Below are positions 8,729 to 17,119 of a stretch of DNA of 28,186 nucleotides, piece by piece. The stretch covers positions 1-28,186 of the forward strand of contig DATKMK010000054.1 of the NCBI GenBank assembly GCA_035541895.1, written 5' to 3'. A program made the position numbers and the translations under genes. Source of the stretch: DATKMK01 sp035541895. GTDB taxonomy: Bacteria; Desulfobacterota; Binatia; HRBIN30; JACQVA1. The notes beneath the pieces are model-generated. The model worked only from the letters and a program-made list of their open reading frames with translations. It made no database searches and was not told where the DNA came from. How positions within the stretch are numbered: the first letter of the stretch is position 1; each line of letters starts with the position of its first letter.

Positions 8729-10429
8729 TCACACCGCCGGGAGCGTAAACCAGAAGGTGCTGCCATGCCCAGGCGCACTGTCGCAGCCGACGCGACCGCC
8801 GAGCTTTTCGGCGATGCGCTGCACGATCGACAATCCGAGCCCGTGACCTTCGGATCGCATCGGGTCGAGGCGCGTGAATTCGGTGAAGAGCTGGCGCCGC
8901 TGCGCGTCACTCAGCCCGGGTCCGTCGTCGCGCACCCAGTAGCGGATCATGCAATCGGGCTCTTCCACCGCGCCGAGCGCGACGTGTGGCGGCCGGCCCC
9001 CGTATTTGATCGCGTTGGAGATGTAGTTGGTCCAGATCTCTTCCACCCACGTCGGATGCCCGCGAGCGGCGGGCCAGTGATCGGTTCGCGCGATCTCAGC
9101 ACCCGCGGTTGCGATCGCTGCCGCGAGACGACGCAGCGACGAGTCGACAATCTGGCGCATGTCGAGTGGCTGCAGTTCCGACGTTGCCAACGTGCGGAGC
9201 TGCGCGAACGACAGCAGCGCGTCGACGGTGCTCGTCATCTGGCGACACACCTGCTTGGCATTCTCGAGCCATCCGATCGAGGCATCGGCAATCCGACCGC
9301 CGTGGGTGCGAACTTCGTCGATCGCGGTGTCGAGCAAGGCCAGTGGTTGCTTCAGATCGCGAGCGACGGTCTGGGCGTAGCCGTCCAACTCGCGCACGAG
9401 CTGTGCGCGCGCGGTGACGTCGTGCGCGACCAACAATCGGCCCTGAGCGGCGCCGTCTTCCGCGCGTACCACCGACGCTGCCAACTCCAAGACGGTTCCG
9501 CGTTCGCCACGCTCGATCTCCATCGTCTGGCCGTCGCTGGCATCGACGAACTGCCGCACGTCGTCCCACAACGACAGCAACTGCTGCGCCGGCGTACCCG
9601 GCGTCCACCCGCGCGGGACTCCCAGCAGCGACTCGGCGGCGGCATTGACGTCGACCACCCGAAAGTCGTGATCAAGTACCACGACGCCGTCGTCGAGCTG
9701 TTCGAGCAGCAGGCTGCGCGCCACCGGAGCGACTGCGAGTAGACCGAACCGGAAGGTGGACAACGCGAACGCGCTGACGAAAACGACGACCGCGACCGGC
9801 GTGAGGTCGAGTCCAACCACGGTAGTCGAGACGAACAGCAGATTGACGACGATCGGAATCAGGGCGCCGATGACCAACGCCGCAATCTGTCGCGCGTAAA
9901 GCGCCGGAGACCCGACGGCACTGACAACTAACGCGAGCACGCCGGCGAGCGGCAGCGCGCACGCCGTGGTGCGGAAGGTCCAGAAAAACGCCGGCCCGGA
10001 TTCGAGCCAGGGCACTCGCGCGAACCCCACGTCGAACCATTGCTCGCCCGGCCACATGAGATGATGGAACGGGTTGGTGACCATCAGCAGCAGGTTGACC
10101 GAGATGGCGAGCGCGATCGGCACGCGGGACAGCTCCCACCAGCGCTCTCGGCGCGCATGGATGCAGGCGAAACGGAAGAACGTCGCGCCGGCCGCCAGGA
10201 TCAGCGGCCAGGTGGCGCACTTCATCAGCACTTCGATGCGTGGGAGATCGACGAGGTAGTTGAACAAATCGCAGCCGGTCCACAGGGCGTTGGCACCGAC
10301 CGTGAGCGCGAGCCATCCGGCTCCCGCCTGTTGGCGACGGCGCCAGGTGTAGGCCGACAAGACGGCGGCGCCGATCGTGGCGAGCGCGAGCAGCCACGGG
10401 ACCAGCTCGTACACGCTCCGCTGCAGCAC
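8729..10429 (-). CDS. 7TM sensor histidine kinase with degenerate H-box (HK-A)
   Basis: This 566-residue membrane protein has a seven-helix N-terminal sensor (about 1-235, HisKA_7TM type), a PAS domain (about 240-345; DGVVVLDHDFRVVDVNAAAE), a dimerisation helix pair (about 345-405) and an intact HATPase_c domain. The ATPase shows an N-box (N468, N472), DDGPGLS at 501-507 and GHGLGL at 528-533. The phospho-acceptor His is replaced by Arg357: the motif reads TVARDLKQP, codon CGC at 9361-9359, where the paralogue next door has TVAHDLKNP. Self-phosphorylation at the normal site is therefore not expected. The start is GTG 10429, since no ATG fits the first helix. Its stop lies 20 bases before the hydantoinase ATG (or overlaps the alternative GTG), so the two are probably one transcript. 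Confidence 0.92.
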   Translation of the reverse strand: MLQRSVYELVPWLLALATIGAAVLSAYTWRRRQQAGAGWLALTVGANALWTGCDLFNYLVDLPRIEVLMKCATWPLILAAGATFFRFACIHARRERWWELSRVPIALAISVNLLLMVTNPFHHLMWPGEQWFDVGFARVPWLESGPAFFWTFRTTACALPLAGVLALVVSAVGSPALYARQIAALVIGALIPIVVNLLFVSTTVVGLDLTPVAVVVFVSAFALSTFRFGLLAVAPVARSLLLEQLDDGVVVLDHDFRVVDVNAAAESLLGVPRGWTPGTPAQQLLSLWDDVRQFVDASDGQTMEIERGERGTVLELAASVVRAEDGAAQGRLLVAHDVTARAQLVRELDGYAQTVARDLKQPLALLDTAIDEVRTHGGRIADASIGWLENAKQVCRQMTSTVDALLSFAQLRTLATSELQPLDMRQIVDSSLRRLAAAIATAGAEIARTDHWPAARGHPTWVEEIWTNYISNAIKYGGRPPHVALGAVEEPDCMIRYWVRDDGPGLSDAQRRQLFTEFTRLDPMRSEGHGLGLSIVQRIAEKLGGRVGCDSAPGHGSTFWFTLPAV

Positions 10430-10529
10430 GCCGTCTGCTTACCGGGGTCTGCCTCCCGGCACAACCGTCACCGCACTGGTTGCCTCACCCTTGCACTTCC
10501 GTCGACGCAGCAGAATAAGAAGCCCAGCC

Positions 10530-11759
10530 ATGCAGCACGTCGCCCAACTCATCCCGCCGATTTTGCTTGCCGCAACTGCCGGCGCGGTGTGGCTGGCAGG
10601 CTACTTTTGGAGGAATCGGCGCCAAGCGGGTGCGATCTGGTTCGCCGGATGTTTGCTGTCGTGCGGGCTGTGGACGTTGCTCGACGCGTCGTCGTTTCTC
10701 CTCGATGCGCCGTGGGCCCAAGAGCTGGCGCGGCGCGCGGTCTGGCCCGTCGTGCTCAGCGCGAACCTCTGCTTCTTTCGCTTCGCTTGCGCGTACGCGC
10801 AGCGGGCGCGCTGGTGGCGGGCGGCGCGCGCACCGGTCGTCGGTGCGATTGCTGGTGATCTCCTCCTGATGGCGACGAATTCCTTGCATCATCTCGTCTG
10901 GCGGCCATCGACGTGGGTCGACGTCGGTTTCACCCGCATCCCCGCACTCTCTCCGGGCCCGGTGTTCTTTTGGCTGCATCTCCCGGTCGCGTACGGTTTG
11001 ATCCTGGGCGGCGTGGTCGCGCTATTCGCCCACACCATCGGATCGCAGACTTTCTACCTCCGGCGAACCGCCCTGCTCAGCATCGGCATGGTGATCCCGC
11101 TGGTCATCAATTTCTTCGTCGTGTCACGGCTCACGGTCGGAATTGACTTGACCCCCGTGGGGCTGCTCATCGCCTTCGGCTTCGTGACGTGGGTGACCTT
11201 CTATGGGCGGTTGCTCGACGTCATGCCGACGGCGCGCAGTCTCCTGTTCCAGCAACATCGCGATCCGGTGATCGTGCTCGATGATGCGCTGCGGATTATC
11301 GACGTGAACCCGGCTGCGCGGCAGCTCCTGGGCGACGGGGGCACGCAGGGTGCCCCGGCCGTCGCGCTGCTTCCGTTCTGGAGCGAGGTGGATGCGGTGA
11401 TCGCGCGTGGCGACGGGCAGAGTGCCGAGATCGGTTACGGCGGGCGGGTGATCGAGCTCCGATCGCTCCGCGTTTATGGGGACAGACGGACGGTAACCGG
11501 GCGGCTGGTCGTGCTGCACGATATCACCGAGCGCGCCCGACTCATTCGCGAGTTGAACGCCTACGCTCGAACGGTGGCGCACGACCTCAAGAACCCCCTG
11601 ACGGCCGCCGTCGGCTACCTCGAACTCGTGCGAATGAGCGAGCCGCAGTTACACGATGAATCCGCCCGCCGGCTCAACGACGCCGAGGAGATGTGTCACG
11701 AGATGGCGCGCATCATCGACGCGCTGCTGCGCCGGCGTCCCGTGCCGGCGGCGCGGTGA
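10530..11759 (+). CDS. 7TM/PAS sensor with DHp domain but no ATPase domain (HK-B)
   Basis: This 409-residue paralogue of HK-A is transcribed divergently from it. It has seven membrane helices (about 5-230), a PAS domain (about 237-340; DPVIVLDDALRIIDVNPAAR) and a HisKA segment with an intact acceptor, H351 in TVAHDLKNPLTAAVGYLEL. The frame stops 58 residues later, directly after the second helix (IIDALLRRRPVPAAR), and no HATPase_c remnant is visible in any frame before the next gene. It can thus accept phosphate but not make it. ATG 10530 is chosen because it gives a normal first helix matching HK-A; the frame is open upstream to 10377, but only by overlapping HK-A. It may be a partner of HK-A, an input relay, or a decayed kinase. 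Confidence 0.9.
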   Translation: MQHVAQLIPPILLAATAGAVWLAGYFWRNRRQAGAIWFAGCLLSCGLWTLLDASSFLLDAPWAQELARRAVWPVVLSANLCFFRFACAYAQRARWWRAARAPVVGAIAGDLLLMATNSLHHLVWRPSTWVDVGFTRIPALSPGPVFFWLHLPVAYGLILGGVVALFAHTIGSQTFYLRRTALLSIGMVIPLVINFFVVSRLTVGIDLTPVGLLIAFGFVTWVTFYGRLLDVMPTARSLLFQQHRDPVIVLDDALRIIDVNPAARQLLGDGGTQGAPAVALLPFWSEVDAVIARGDGQSAEIGYGGRVIELRSLRVYGDRRTVTGRLVVLHDITERARLIRELNAYARTVAHDLKNPLTAAVGYLELVRMSEPQLHDESARRLNDAEEMCHEMARIIDALLRRRPVPAAR

Positions 11760-11841
11760 AGCATCGTTTTGACCGATATTCTTCCGTGGATCTTGCCCGC
11801 CACGGGTCAACGAAGCGGCTGCGTGAATCGTTGTCGGACCG

Positions 11842-13866
11842 ATGTGGTCGGGTCTCTGGCGTCTCATTTCCCAATCCGTCCTCCGCATCGTGTGCTGGGA
11901 CCCAGGCAGCGGCAGGATCGCGCTCGCCGTGTTGCTTCTGTGGTCACCCTCCGTGCGCGCGCAGGTCATTGTACTCACGCAACACAACGACAACGCCCGG
12001 ACTGGGCAGAATCTTCAGGAAACCGTGCTCATGCCGAGTACGGTGAACTCTGCGCAATTCGGGCGACTGTTCCAATATTCCGTCGACGGTGATGTCTACG
12101 CACAGCCGCTCTATGTTCCATCGCTCAACATCCCGACGGTCGGGACGCGGAACGTGCTGTTCGTCGCCACCGAACACGACAGTGTGTACGCCTTCGACGC
12201 CGATCAGTCCGCCGGTGTCAGCATGCCGCTGTGGCAAACCAGTTTCATCGATGCGGCCGCCGGCATCACCACGGTGCCGTACACTGACGTCGCCACCACC
12301 GATATTGTCCCGGAGATTGGTATCACCGGCACACCGGTCATCGACCCGACCAGAGGAACTCTCTTCGTCGTCGCTGCGACGAAGGAACAAGGTGCATACG
12401 TGCAGCGCTTGCACGCACTCGACATCACCACCGGTCGCGAGCAACCGGGCAGCCCGGTTTTGATTGCTCCCACCTTCGATGGCGACGGCGACGACAGCAA
12501 CGCGGGCGTGGTGAGCTTCAACGCCTTGCGGGAGAGCCAGCGGGCGGGACTCTTGCTGAGCAACGGGGTAGTGTATGCGGGGTGGGCGTCGCACGGCGAC
12601 CATCCACCGTATCATGGTTGGATCGTCGGCTACGATGCGGAGACCCTGCAACAAGTGGCCGTCTTCAACGACACCCCCGACGGCGCTGACGGTGGGATCT
12701 GGCAAGCGGGCGGCGGATTGGCCGCCGACGGCACCGGCGACGTGTTTTGCGTCACCGGCAACGGCACCTTCGACGCCGACGCGGGTGGGCGTGATTTTGG
12801 CGAAAGCGTCTTGCGACTCGACGCATTCGGTGGCCTGCGCGCAGTGGACTACTTCGCTCCTTACAACTACGTCGCGCTCAACGCCGGCGATCTCGATCTC
12901 GGCTCGTCGGGAATCGTCTTGCTGCCGGATCAGCCCGGTTCGCATCCGCACCTCGCCCTTGCGGTCGGTAAGCAGGGCACCATCTACGTCGTCGATCGCG
13001 ACAACCTCGGACACCTCCACAGCAGCGACAACGGTCAGATCGTGGAGTCCCTCCTCAGTGCAATCGGGCCCGCATTCGGAACCGGGGCGTACTGGAACGG
13101 CACGGTGTACTACGCCGGCGTAAACGATTTCCCGAAGGCGTTCGCACTGGCGAACGGATACCTTTCTACGACTCCCGTGTCGCAGGCGGCAACCAAGTTC
13201 GGGTTTCCGGGTGCAAGCCCCAGCGTGTCGGCAAACGGAACCAGCGCCGGCATCGTCTGGCTGGTGCAGAGTGACGGCTACCCGTCCGGTCCCGGTATTC
13301 TCCATGCGTACGATGCCACCGACCTCAGCAATGAATTGTTCCACAGCTCGACGAGCAGCGGCGCGGGCGACGCGGGTCGAGCGATCAAGTTTGCGGTCCC
13401 GACGATCGTGAACGGCAAAGTCTACGTCCCGGGGCGCAGCGTCGTGACCGTGTTCGGTCTCACCTCCGCGGCCGCGACCACTACCGCTAGTCCGACGCCG
13501 ACGGCAACTGCCCCGCCAACGCTGACGGCAACGATCGTCTTCACGCCGACACCTGCGCCTCCGAGAACGGGTACGAGACCGGCCGATTCGACGCCAACCG
13601 TGATCGGCGTATCGCCGTGCATCGGCGACTGCGATGGCAACGGCATAGTGAGCGTCGACGAACTGGTCGAGGCCGTGAATATGGCGCTGGGCCTGATCCC
13701 GTGGGATCAGTGCCCGTCGCTTGATTGCGACGGAGGTGCAACGATCAGCGTCGCTTGCGTCGTGCGCGCGATCAACAACGCACTCAGCGGGTGCTTCAGT
13801 GATGTGGGAGTCGCGTCAGCGCGAGCTGAGACCCTGGGTGCAACGCCACGAAGGGAGTCGCGATGA
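11842..13866 (+). CDS. Exported PQQ-type beta-propeller protein with dockerin-like C terminus
   Basis: This 674-residue secreted or surface protein has a hydrophobic core (IALAVLLLW) followed by SVRAQ, which looks like a signal peptide cleaved near residue 40; GTG 11890 would give a more normal signal length. Residues 41-540 are a propeller of the PQQ/BamB-like fold, with TGQNLQETVL, DGDVYAQPLYVPSLNI, VLFVATEHDSVYAFDAD and IYVVDRDNLGHLHS. A Thr/Pro-rich linker (about 540-590) leads to two calcium-loop-like units: DCDGNGIVSVDE is complete, while DCDGGATISVAC lacks the usual Asn/Asp and Glu. This resembles dockerin type I modules. No enzyme activity is evident; a surface-attachment or binding role is inferred. 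Its TGA overlaps the next ATG by 4 bases. Confidence 0.87.
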   Translation: MWSGLWRLISQSVLRIVCWDPGSGRIALAVLLLWSPSVRAQVIVLTQHNDNARTGQNLQETVLMPSTVNSAQFGRLFQYSVDGDVYAQPLYVPSLNIPTVGTRNVLFVATEHDSVYAFDADQSAGVSMPLWQTSFIDAAAGITTVPYTDVATTDIVPEIGITGTPVIDPTRGTLFVVAATKEQGAYVQRLHALDITTGREQPGSPVLIAPTFDGDGDDSNAGVVSFNALRESQRAGLLLSNGVVYAGWASHGDHPPYHGWIVGYDAETLQQVAVFNDTPDGADGGIWQAGGGLAADGTGDVFCVTGNGTFDADAGGRDFGESVLRLDAFGGLRAVDYFAPYNYVALNAGDLDLGSSGIVLLPDQPGSHPHLALAVGKQGTIYVVDRDNLGHLHSSDNGQIVESLLSAIGPAFGTGAYWNGTVYYAGVNDFPKAFALANGYLSTTPVSQAATKFGFPGASPSVSANGTSAGIVWLVQSDGYPSGPGILHAYDATDLSNELFHSSTSSGAGDAGRAIKFAVPTIVNGKVYVPGRSVVTVFGLTSAAATTTASPTPTATAPPTLTATIVFTPTPAPPRTGTRPADSTPTVIGVSPCIGDCDGNGIVSVDELVEAVNMALGLIPWDQCPSLDCDGGATISVACVVRAINNALSGCFSDVGVASARAETLGATPRRESR

Positions 13867-14687
13867 GCCTTGCGAGCCGAGTGCGGCGATCCGTCGGCAC
13901 GGGCGGCTTTGGCGCCATGTTGCTCGCCCTGCCATTGTCGCTTCGCCAGCCGGCCGATCTCTCGCCGTGCCCGCCCGACGCGATGAGAATCGCATCGGTC
14001 TGCATGGACCGGTACGAAGCCAGCGTCTGGGAAATCCCGACTGCAGGCGGCCGGCGCAATCGCATGCTGATCACCAAAATTCAGAACGGTACCGCGCAAC
14101 TAGCGGACCTGATCGCCGGTGGCGCCACGCAAAAGGGGTTAGCCGGCGGCGACTATCCGTGCAACGCCGACGGGCAGAACTGTGTGGGGCGGATCTTTGC
14201 GGTGAGCCTGCGCGGCGTGACGCCGTCCGCGTACGTCTCGTGGTTTCAGGCACAGCAAGCATGCGCCAATTCAGGCAAGCGACTACCAACCAACACCGAA
14301 TGGCAGATGGCGGTGGCGGGGACACCGGACGGGAGCCGCGGCGATGATGGCGCGACCGACTGCAACACCGGAAGCGTGTTCACTGCCGCGCCGACCGGCT
14401 CGCGCCAGCGATGTCATTCGGGGTGGGGGGTCTACGATATGGTGGGCAACGTGAGCGAATGGGTCGGCGATTGGGTGCCGTTGTCGACGACCTGCGGGAG
14501 TTGGCCTGGCCGCGACGACGCCCAATGTTTCGCGGGGGCCGCCACCACCGGCGAGCCCGGCGCACTCATTCGCGGCGGCAATTACAACGACGAGTCCAAT
14601 GCCGGCCCGCTCGCCATCGGCGGCGTCAACCCGCCCTCGTTCTCGTACTACAGCGGCGGCAGCGTCGGCTTCCGCTGCGCGCGCTAG
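13863..14687 (+). CDS. Exported SUMF1/FGE-fold protein lacking the FGE cysteine pair
   Basis: This 274-residue protein has a basic N terminus and hydrophobic stretch (GFGAMLLALPLSL) consistent with export. It carries a formylglycine-generating-enzyme-sulfatase domain: MDRYEASVWEIP, VSWFQAQQACANSGKRLPT followed by NTEWQMA, GVYDMVGNVSEWVGDW, ALIRGGNYNDESN and a C-terminal VGFRCAR. The two catalytic Cys that true formylglycine-generating enzymes carry after the RGG segment are absent (GGNYNDESNAGPLAIGG), so sulfatase activation is unlikely. A binding or structural role in the envelope is more plausible. The start codon sits in an ATGA overlap with the propeller gene and has GGGAG upstream, so the two are co-translated. 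A strong terminator hairpin follows. Confidence 0.85.
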   Translation: MSLASRVRRSVGTGGFGAMLLALPLSLRQPADLSPCPPDAMRIASVCMDRYEASVWEIPTAGGRRNRMLITKIQNGTAQLADLIAGGATQKGLAGGDYPCNADGQNCVGRIFAVSLRGVTPSAYVSWFQAQQACANSGKRLPTNTEWQMAVAGTPDGSRGDDGATDCNTGSVFTAAPTGSRQRCHSGWGVYDMVGNVSEWVGDWVPLSTTCGSWPGRDDAQCFAGAATTGEPGALIRGGNYNDESNAGPLAIGGVNPPSFSYYSGGSVGFRCAR

Positions 14688-14704
14688 TCGAATGCAAGCC
14701 GGCT

Positions 14705-14729
14705 GCCGCGGCGGTTTGCCGCGGCTTTT
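14705..14729 (+). terminator. Rho-independent terminator after the SUMF1-like gene
   Basis: Two copies of the self-complementary 8-mer GCCGCGGC (14705-14712 and 14718-14725) form a stem with loop GGTTT, followed by TTTT. It lies 18 bases after the stop codon. Confidence 0.8.
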
Positions 14730-14783
14730 CTCTGTCGGGTCGCTATGCTATGGCCCGTCGCGCACCACGAAAGGGGAGTCGCG

Positions 14784-15098
14784 ATGGCAGAGACTGAAGC
14801 GGGTGAACTCAGAGATCGGCTGTGGACTTACACCCAGCGCCTCGTGGTGCTTCTGGTCGCGATGCTCGCCGGCCTCTTCATCGGCTACCAACGGTGGGGC
14901 GAAGCCACCCAGCTCAAGGAACAGGTCATCGACCTCGGCGACCGCGTCGCCAGCTTGGTCAAGGAGCGCGACACCCTCAAGAGTCAGATGGCGATCCTCG
15001 ACCGCGATAAGAAGGAAGTCGAACGTCGCCTGCAGGACCTCCAAGCCCGCACCGGCACCAAGGCCGACGCCGGACCGGGGGGCGTTACCATCGAATAG
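14784..15098 (+). CDS. Small membrane-anchored coiled-coil protein
   Basis: The 104-residue product starts at ATG 14784, with AAGGGGAG just upstream; an earlier in-frame ATG at 14745 lacks this. A single membrane helix (about 19-36, LVVLLVAMLAGLFIGY) is followed by a heptad-like coiled coil (about 42-90, rich in Lys, Glu, Asp and Leu). The layout resembles small FtsB/FtsL-like or LapA-like proteins only in shape; no specific family is recognised. It lies between two hairpins and so appears to be a single-gene transcript just before ffh. Confidence 0.72.
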   Translation: MAETEAGELRDRLWTYTQRLVVLLVAMLAGLFIGYQRWGEATQLKEQVIDLGDRVASLVKERDTLKSQMAILDRDKKEVERRLQDLQARTGTKADAGPGGVTIE

Positions 15099-15103
15099 AT
15101 ATG

Positions 15104-15123
15104 CCGCGCGCTGCGCGGGTTTT
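15104..15123 (+). terminator. Possible terminator after the small coiled-coil gene
   Basis: CCGCGC and GCGCGG pair around a 3-base loop, followed by GTTTT. The T-run is short, so efficiency is uncertain. Confidence 0.45.
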
Positions 15124-15124
15124 G

Positions 15125-15153
15125 TTGACAAGCCGTACCCCATTCTGTAGCGT
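15125..15153 (+). promoter_or_regulatory. Putative sigma-70 promoter for the ffh-rplS operon
   Basis: A perfect TTGACA (-35) at 15125-15130 is followed after 17 bases by TAGCGT (-10, three of six consensus bases) at 15148-15153. It lies 70 bases before the ffh start and directly after a terminator-like hairpin, as expected for a new transcription unit. Confidence 0.45.
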
Positions 15154-15223
15154 CCGACTCTTGAAGTCTTCTCGCCGTCCGCCATCGGTGTAGGCCAGGG
15201 ACAGGCATAAGCCCTGATACACA

Positions 15224-16567
15224 ATGTTCGACCAACTGTCGGAGAAGCTCGACCGCACGATTCGGCGCCTACGCGGGCACGGCAAGATCACCGAGCGCAA
15301 CATCGATGAGGCGTTGCGCGAGGTGCGCCTCGCGTTGCTCGAAGCCGACGTCAACTTTCAGGTCGTCAAAGACTTCCTCGACCGCGTGCGCGCGCAGGCG
15401 GTCGGCCAAGACGTGCTGGCCAGCCTGACGCCCGAGCAACACTTCATCAAGATCGTCGATCAGGAACTCGCCAAGGTCATGGGCGGCCAGGCGGTTGCGC
15501 TCGACCTGGCGGCGCCGCCGCCGGTCGTCGTGATGCTGGTCGGGTTGAACGGCGCCGGGAAGACTACCTCGGTAGCCAAGCTGGCGAAGTACTTGATGCA
15601 ACACGGCCGCTCGGCGCCTTATCTCGTGCCGGCCGATGTGTATCGTCCCGCCGCGATCGAGCAGCTCACGACGCTCGGGCAGCAGGTCGGCTGTCCGGTC
15701 CATCCGTCGCACGTGAGTGAAGATCCGGTCGCACTGTGCCAGGCCGCGCTCACGGTCGCGCGCCAAAAAGGTTCCGACACGGTGCTGATCGACACCGCCG
15801 GGCGCTTGCACATCGACGACGAGTTGATGGCCGAACTTGAGCGGATCAAGGCGGCGATCCACCCGCATCGCACGCTGCTGGTGGTGGATGCAATGACTGG
15901 TCAAGACGCGGTCAATGCCGCCACCGGCTTTCACCAGCGCATCGGCCTCGATGGCGTGATTCTCAGCAAACTCGACGGCGACGCGCGCGGCGGCGCGGCG
16001 CTCTCGGTGCGCGCAGTCACCGGCGCGCCGATCTTGTTCGCCGGCCTCGGCGAAAAGATCGACGCCCTGGAAGTCTTTCACCCCGATCGCATGGCCAACC
16101 GCATTCTCGGCATGGGCGACATCCTCACCCTGATCGAGAAGGCCGAGCGGGTCTACGACCAGCAGCAAGCGGTTGCGTTGCAGAAGAAGCTTAGCCGCAA
16201 CGAATTCACCTTGGACGACTTCCGCGATCAGATCCGCGCGCTGCGCAAAATGGGCAGCGTCGCCGATCTGCTCAAGATGATTCCCGGGATGAAGAAGCTC
16301 ACCAAGGGCGTGGACATGGCCGACGCCGAGGGTGAACTGGCGCAGATCGAAGCCATCATCAGCTCGATGACCACAGAGGAACGGCGCAACCACGCCATTC
16401 TCAACGGCAGCCGCCGCAAGCGAATCGCGCTCGGCAGCGGGACGTCGGTCGCCGATGTGAATCGCTTCCTCAAGCAGTTCGTCGAAACCAAGAAAGTCAT
16501 GAAGCACATGAGCAAGTTCGCCCGCGGCGGAATGCCGGCCGGCTTACCGCGCGGATTGCCCCACTAA
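15224..16567 (+). CDS. ffh: Signal recognition particle protein Ffh
   Basis: Ffh (447 residues) is the SRP GTPase that binds signal sequences on nascent membrane proteins with 4.5S RNA and delivers them to FtsY. The N domain helical bundle (about 1-95) precedes the G domain with P-loop GLNGAGKTTSVAKLAKYL, DVYRPAAIEQL, DTAGRLHIDDELM and LSKLDGDARGG. The M domain (about 325-447) contains the helix-turn-helix RNA-binding stretch SRRKRIALGSGTSVADVNRF and a Met-containing C terminus. Length and motifs are typical. It is the first gene of a run that leads directly into rpsP 23 bases later, an arrangement common in many bacteria. Confidence 0.98.
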   Translation: MFDQLSEKLDRTIRRLRGHGKITERNIDEALREVRLALLEADVNFQVVKDFLDRVRAQAVGQDVLASLTPEQHFIKIVDQELAKVMGGQAVALDLAAPPPVVVMLVGLNGAGKTTSVAKLAKYLMQHGRSAPYLVPADVYRPAAIEQLTTLGQQVGCPVHPSHVSEDPVALCQAALTVARQKGSDTVLIDTAGRLHIDDELMAELERIKAAIHPHRTLLVVDAMTGQDAVNAATGFHQRIGLDGVILSKLDGDARGGAALSVRAVTGAPILFAGLGEKIDALEVFHPDRMANRILGMGDILTLIEKAERVYDQQQAVALQKKLSRNEFTLDDFRDQIRALRKMGSVADLLKMIPGMKKLTKGVDMADAEGELAQIEAIISSMTTEERRNHAILNGSRRKRIALGSGTSVADVNRFLKQFVETKKVMKHMSKFARGGMPAGLPRGLPH

Positions 16568-16590
16568 CTTGAGAGGAGTAAGAGACTCGC

Positions 16591-16872
16591 ATGCCCACAA
16601 CCATCCGCTTGGCCCGCTTCGGCGGCAAAAAGACCCCTTTCTACCGCATCGTCGTCGCCGACTCGCGCGCACCCCGCAACGGGCGTTGCTTGGATCAGGT
16701 CGGAATCTACGACCCCACGAAGAAGCCGGTCCGCCTCGAATTTCGCACCGAGAAGGTGACGGCGTGGCTCAAGACCGGCGCCCGCCCGTCTACGACCGTT
16801 GCGCAGTTGCTCCGCAAATCCGGGATCACCGCACCGGCCGCGGCGCCGGGCTCGGGAGAGACACCGTCATGA
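16591..16872 (+). CDS. rpsP: 30S ribosomal protein S16
   Basis: S16 is a 93-residue small-subunit protein that binds 16S rRNA early in assembly. The conserved N terminus TIRLARFGGKKTPFYRIVVADSRAPRNGR and GIYDP are present. AGGAG at 16574-16578 lies rather far (12 bases) before the ATG. The last codons overlap the start of khpA (ATGA), giving translational coupling. Confidence 0.98.
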   Translation: MPTTIRLARFGGKKTPFYRIVVADSRAPRNGRCLDQVGIYDPTKKPVRLEFRTEKVTAWLKTGARPSTTVAQLLRKSGITAPAAAPGSGETPS

Positions 16873-17105
16873 AGGAGCTGGTCGAATACCTGGCGCGCTA
16901 CCTGGTCACGCATCCCGACGCGGTCGAGGTCAAGGAGACCGAAGGCGATACGGCGTCGATCTTGGAACTCAAGGTGGCGCAGGAGGATCTCGGACGCGTC
17001 ATCGGCAAACAGGGCCGCACGGCCAAATCGATTCGGACGATTCTCAACGCGGCCGCCTCGCGAACCAATCGCAAGGTGGTGCTCGAGATTCTCGAAAACA
17101 AGTAA
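16869..17105 (+). CDS. khpA: KH-domain RNA-binding protein KhpA
   Basis: This 78-residue single KH-domain protein binds RNA, in many bacteria together with KhpB (Jag/EloR). The GxxG loop is seen in GRVIGKQGRTAKSIRTIL, followed by RTNRKVVLEILE. Its place between rpsP and rimM is the usual one for this family. Its ATG overlaps the rpsP stop by 4 bases. Confidence 0.95.
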   Translation: MKELVEYLARYLVTHPDAVEVKETEGDTASILELKVAQEDLGRVIGKQGRTAKSIRTILNAAASRTNRKVVLEILENK

Positions 17106-17119
17106 GCGGTCGCGGCATC

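Noticed and set aside
10430..10529. Possible promoter (TTGCAC, 17 bases, AATAAG) between the divergent kinases
   Set aside because: Matches only about half of each consensus hexamer; a shared regulatory region is likely, but no site can be named.
11944..13344. 466-residue minus-strand frame opposite the propeller gene
   Set aside because: Shadow frame without motifs; the sense protein is clearly a propeller.
15269..16507. 412-residue minus-strand frame opposite ffh
   Set aside because: Entirely antisense to an unmistakable ffh gene.
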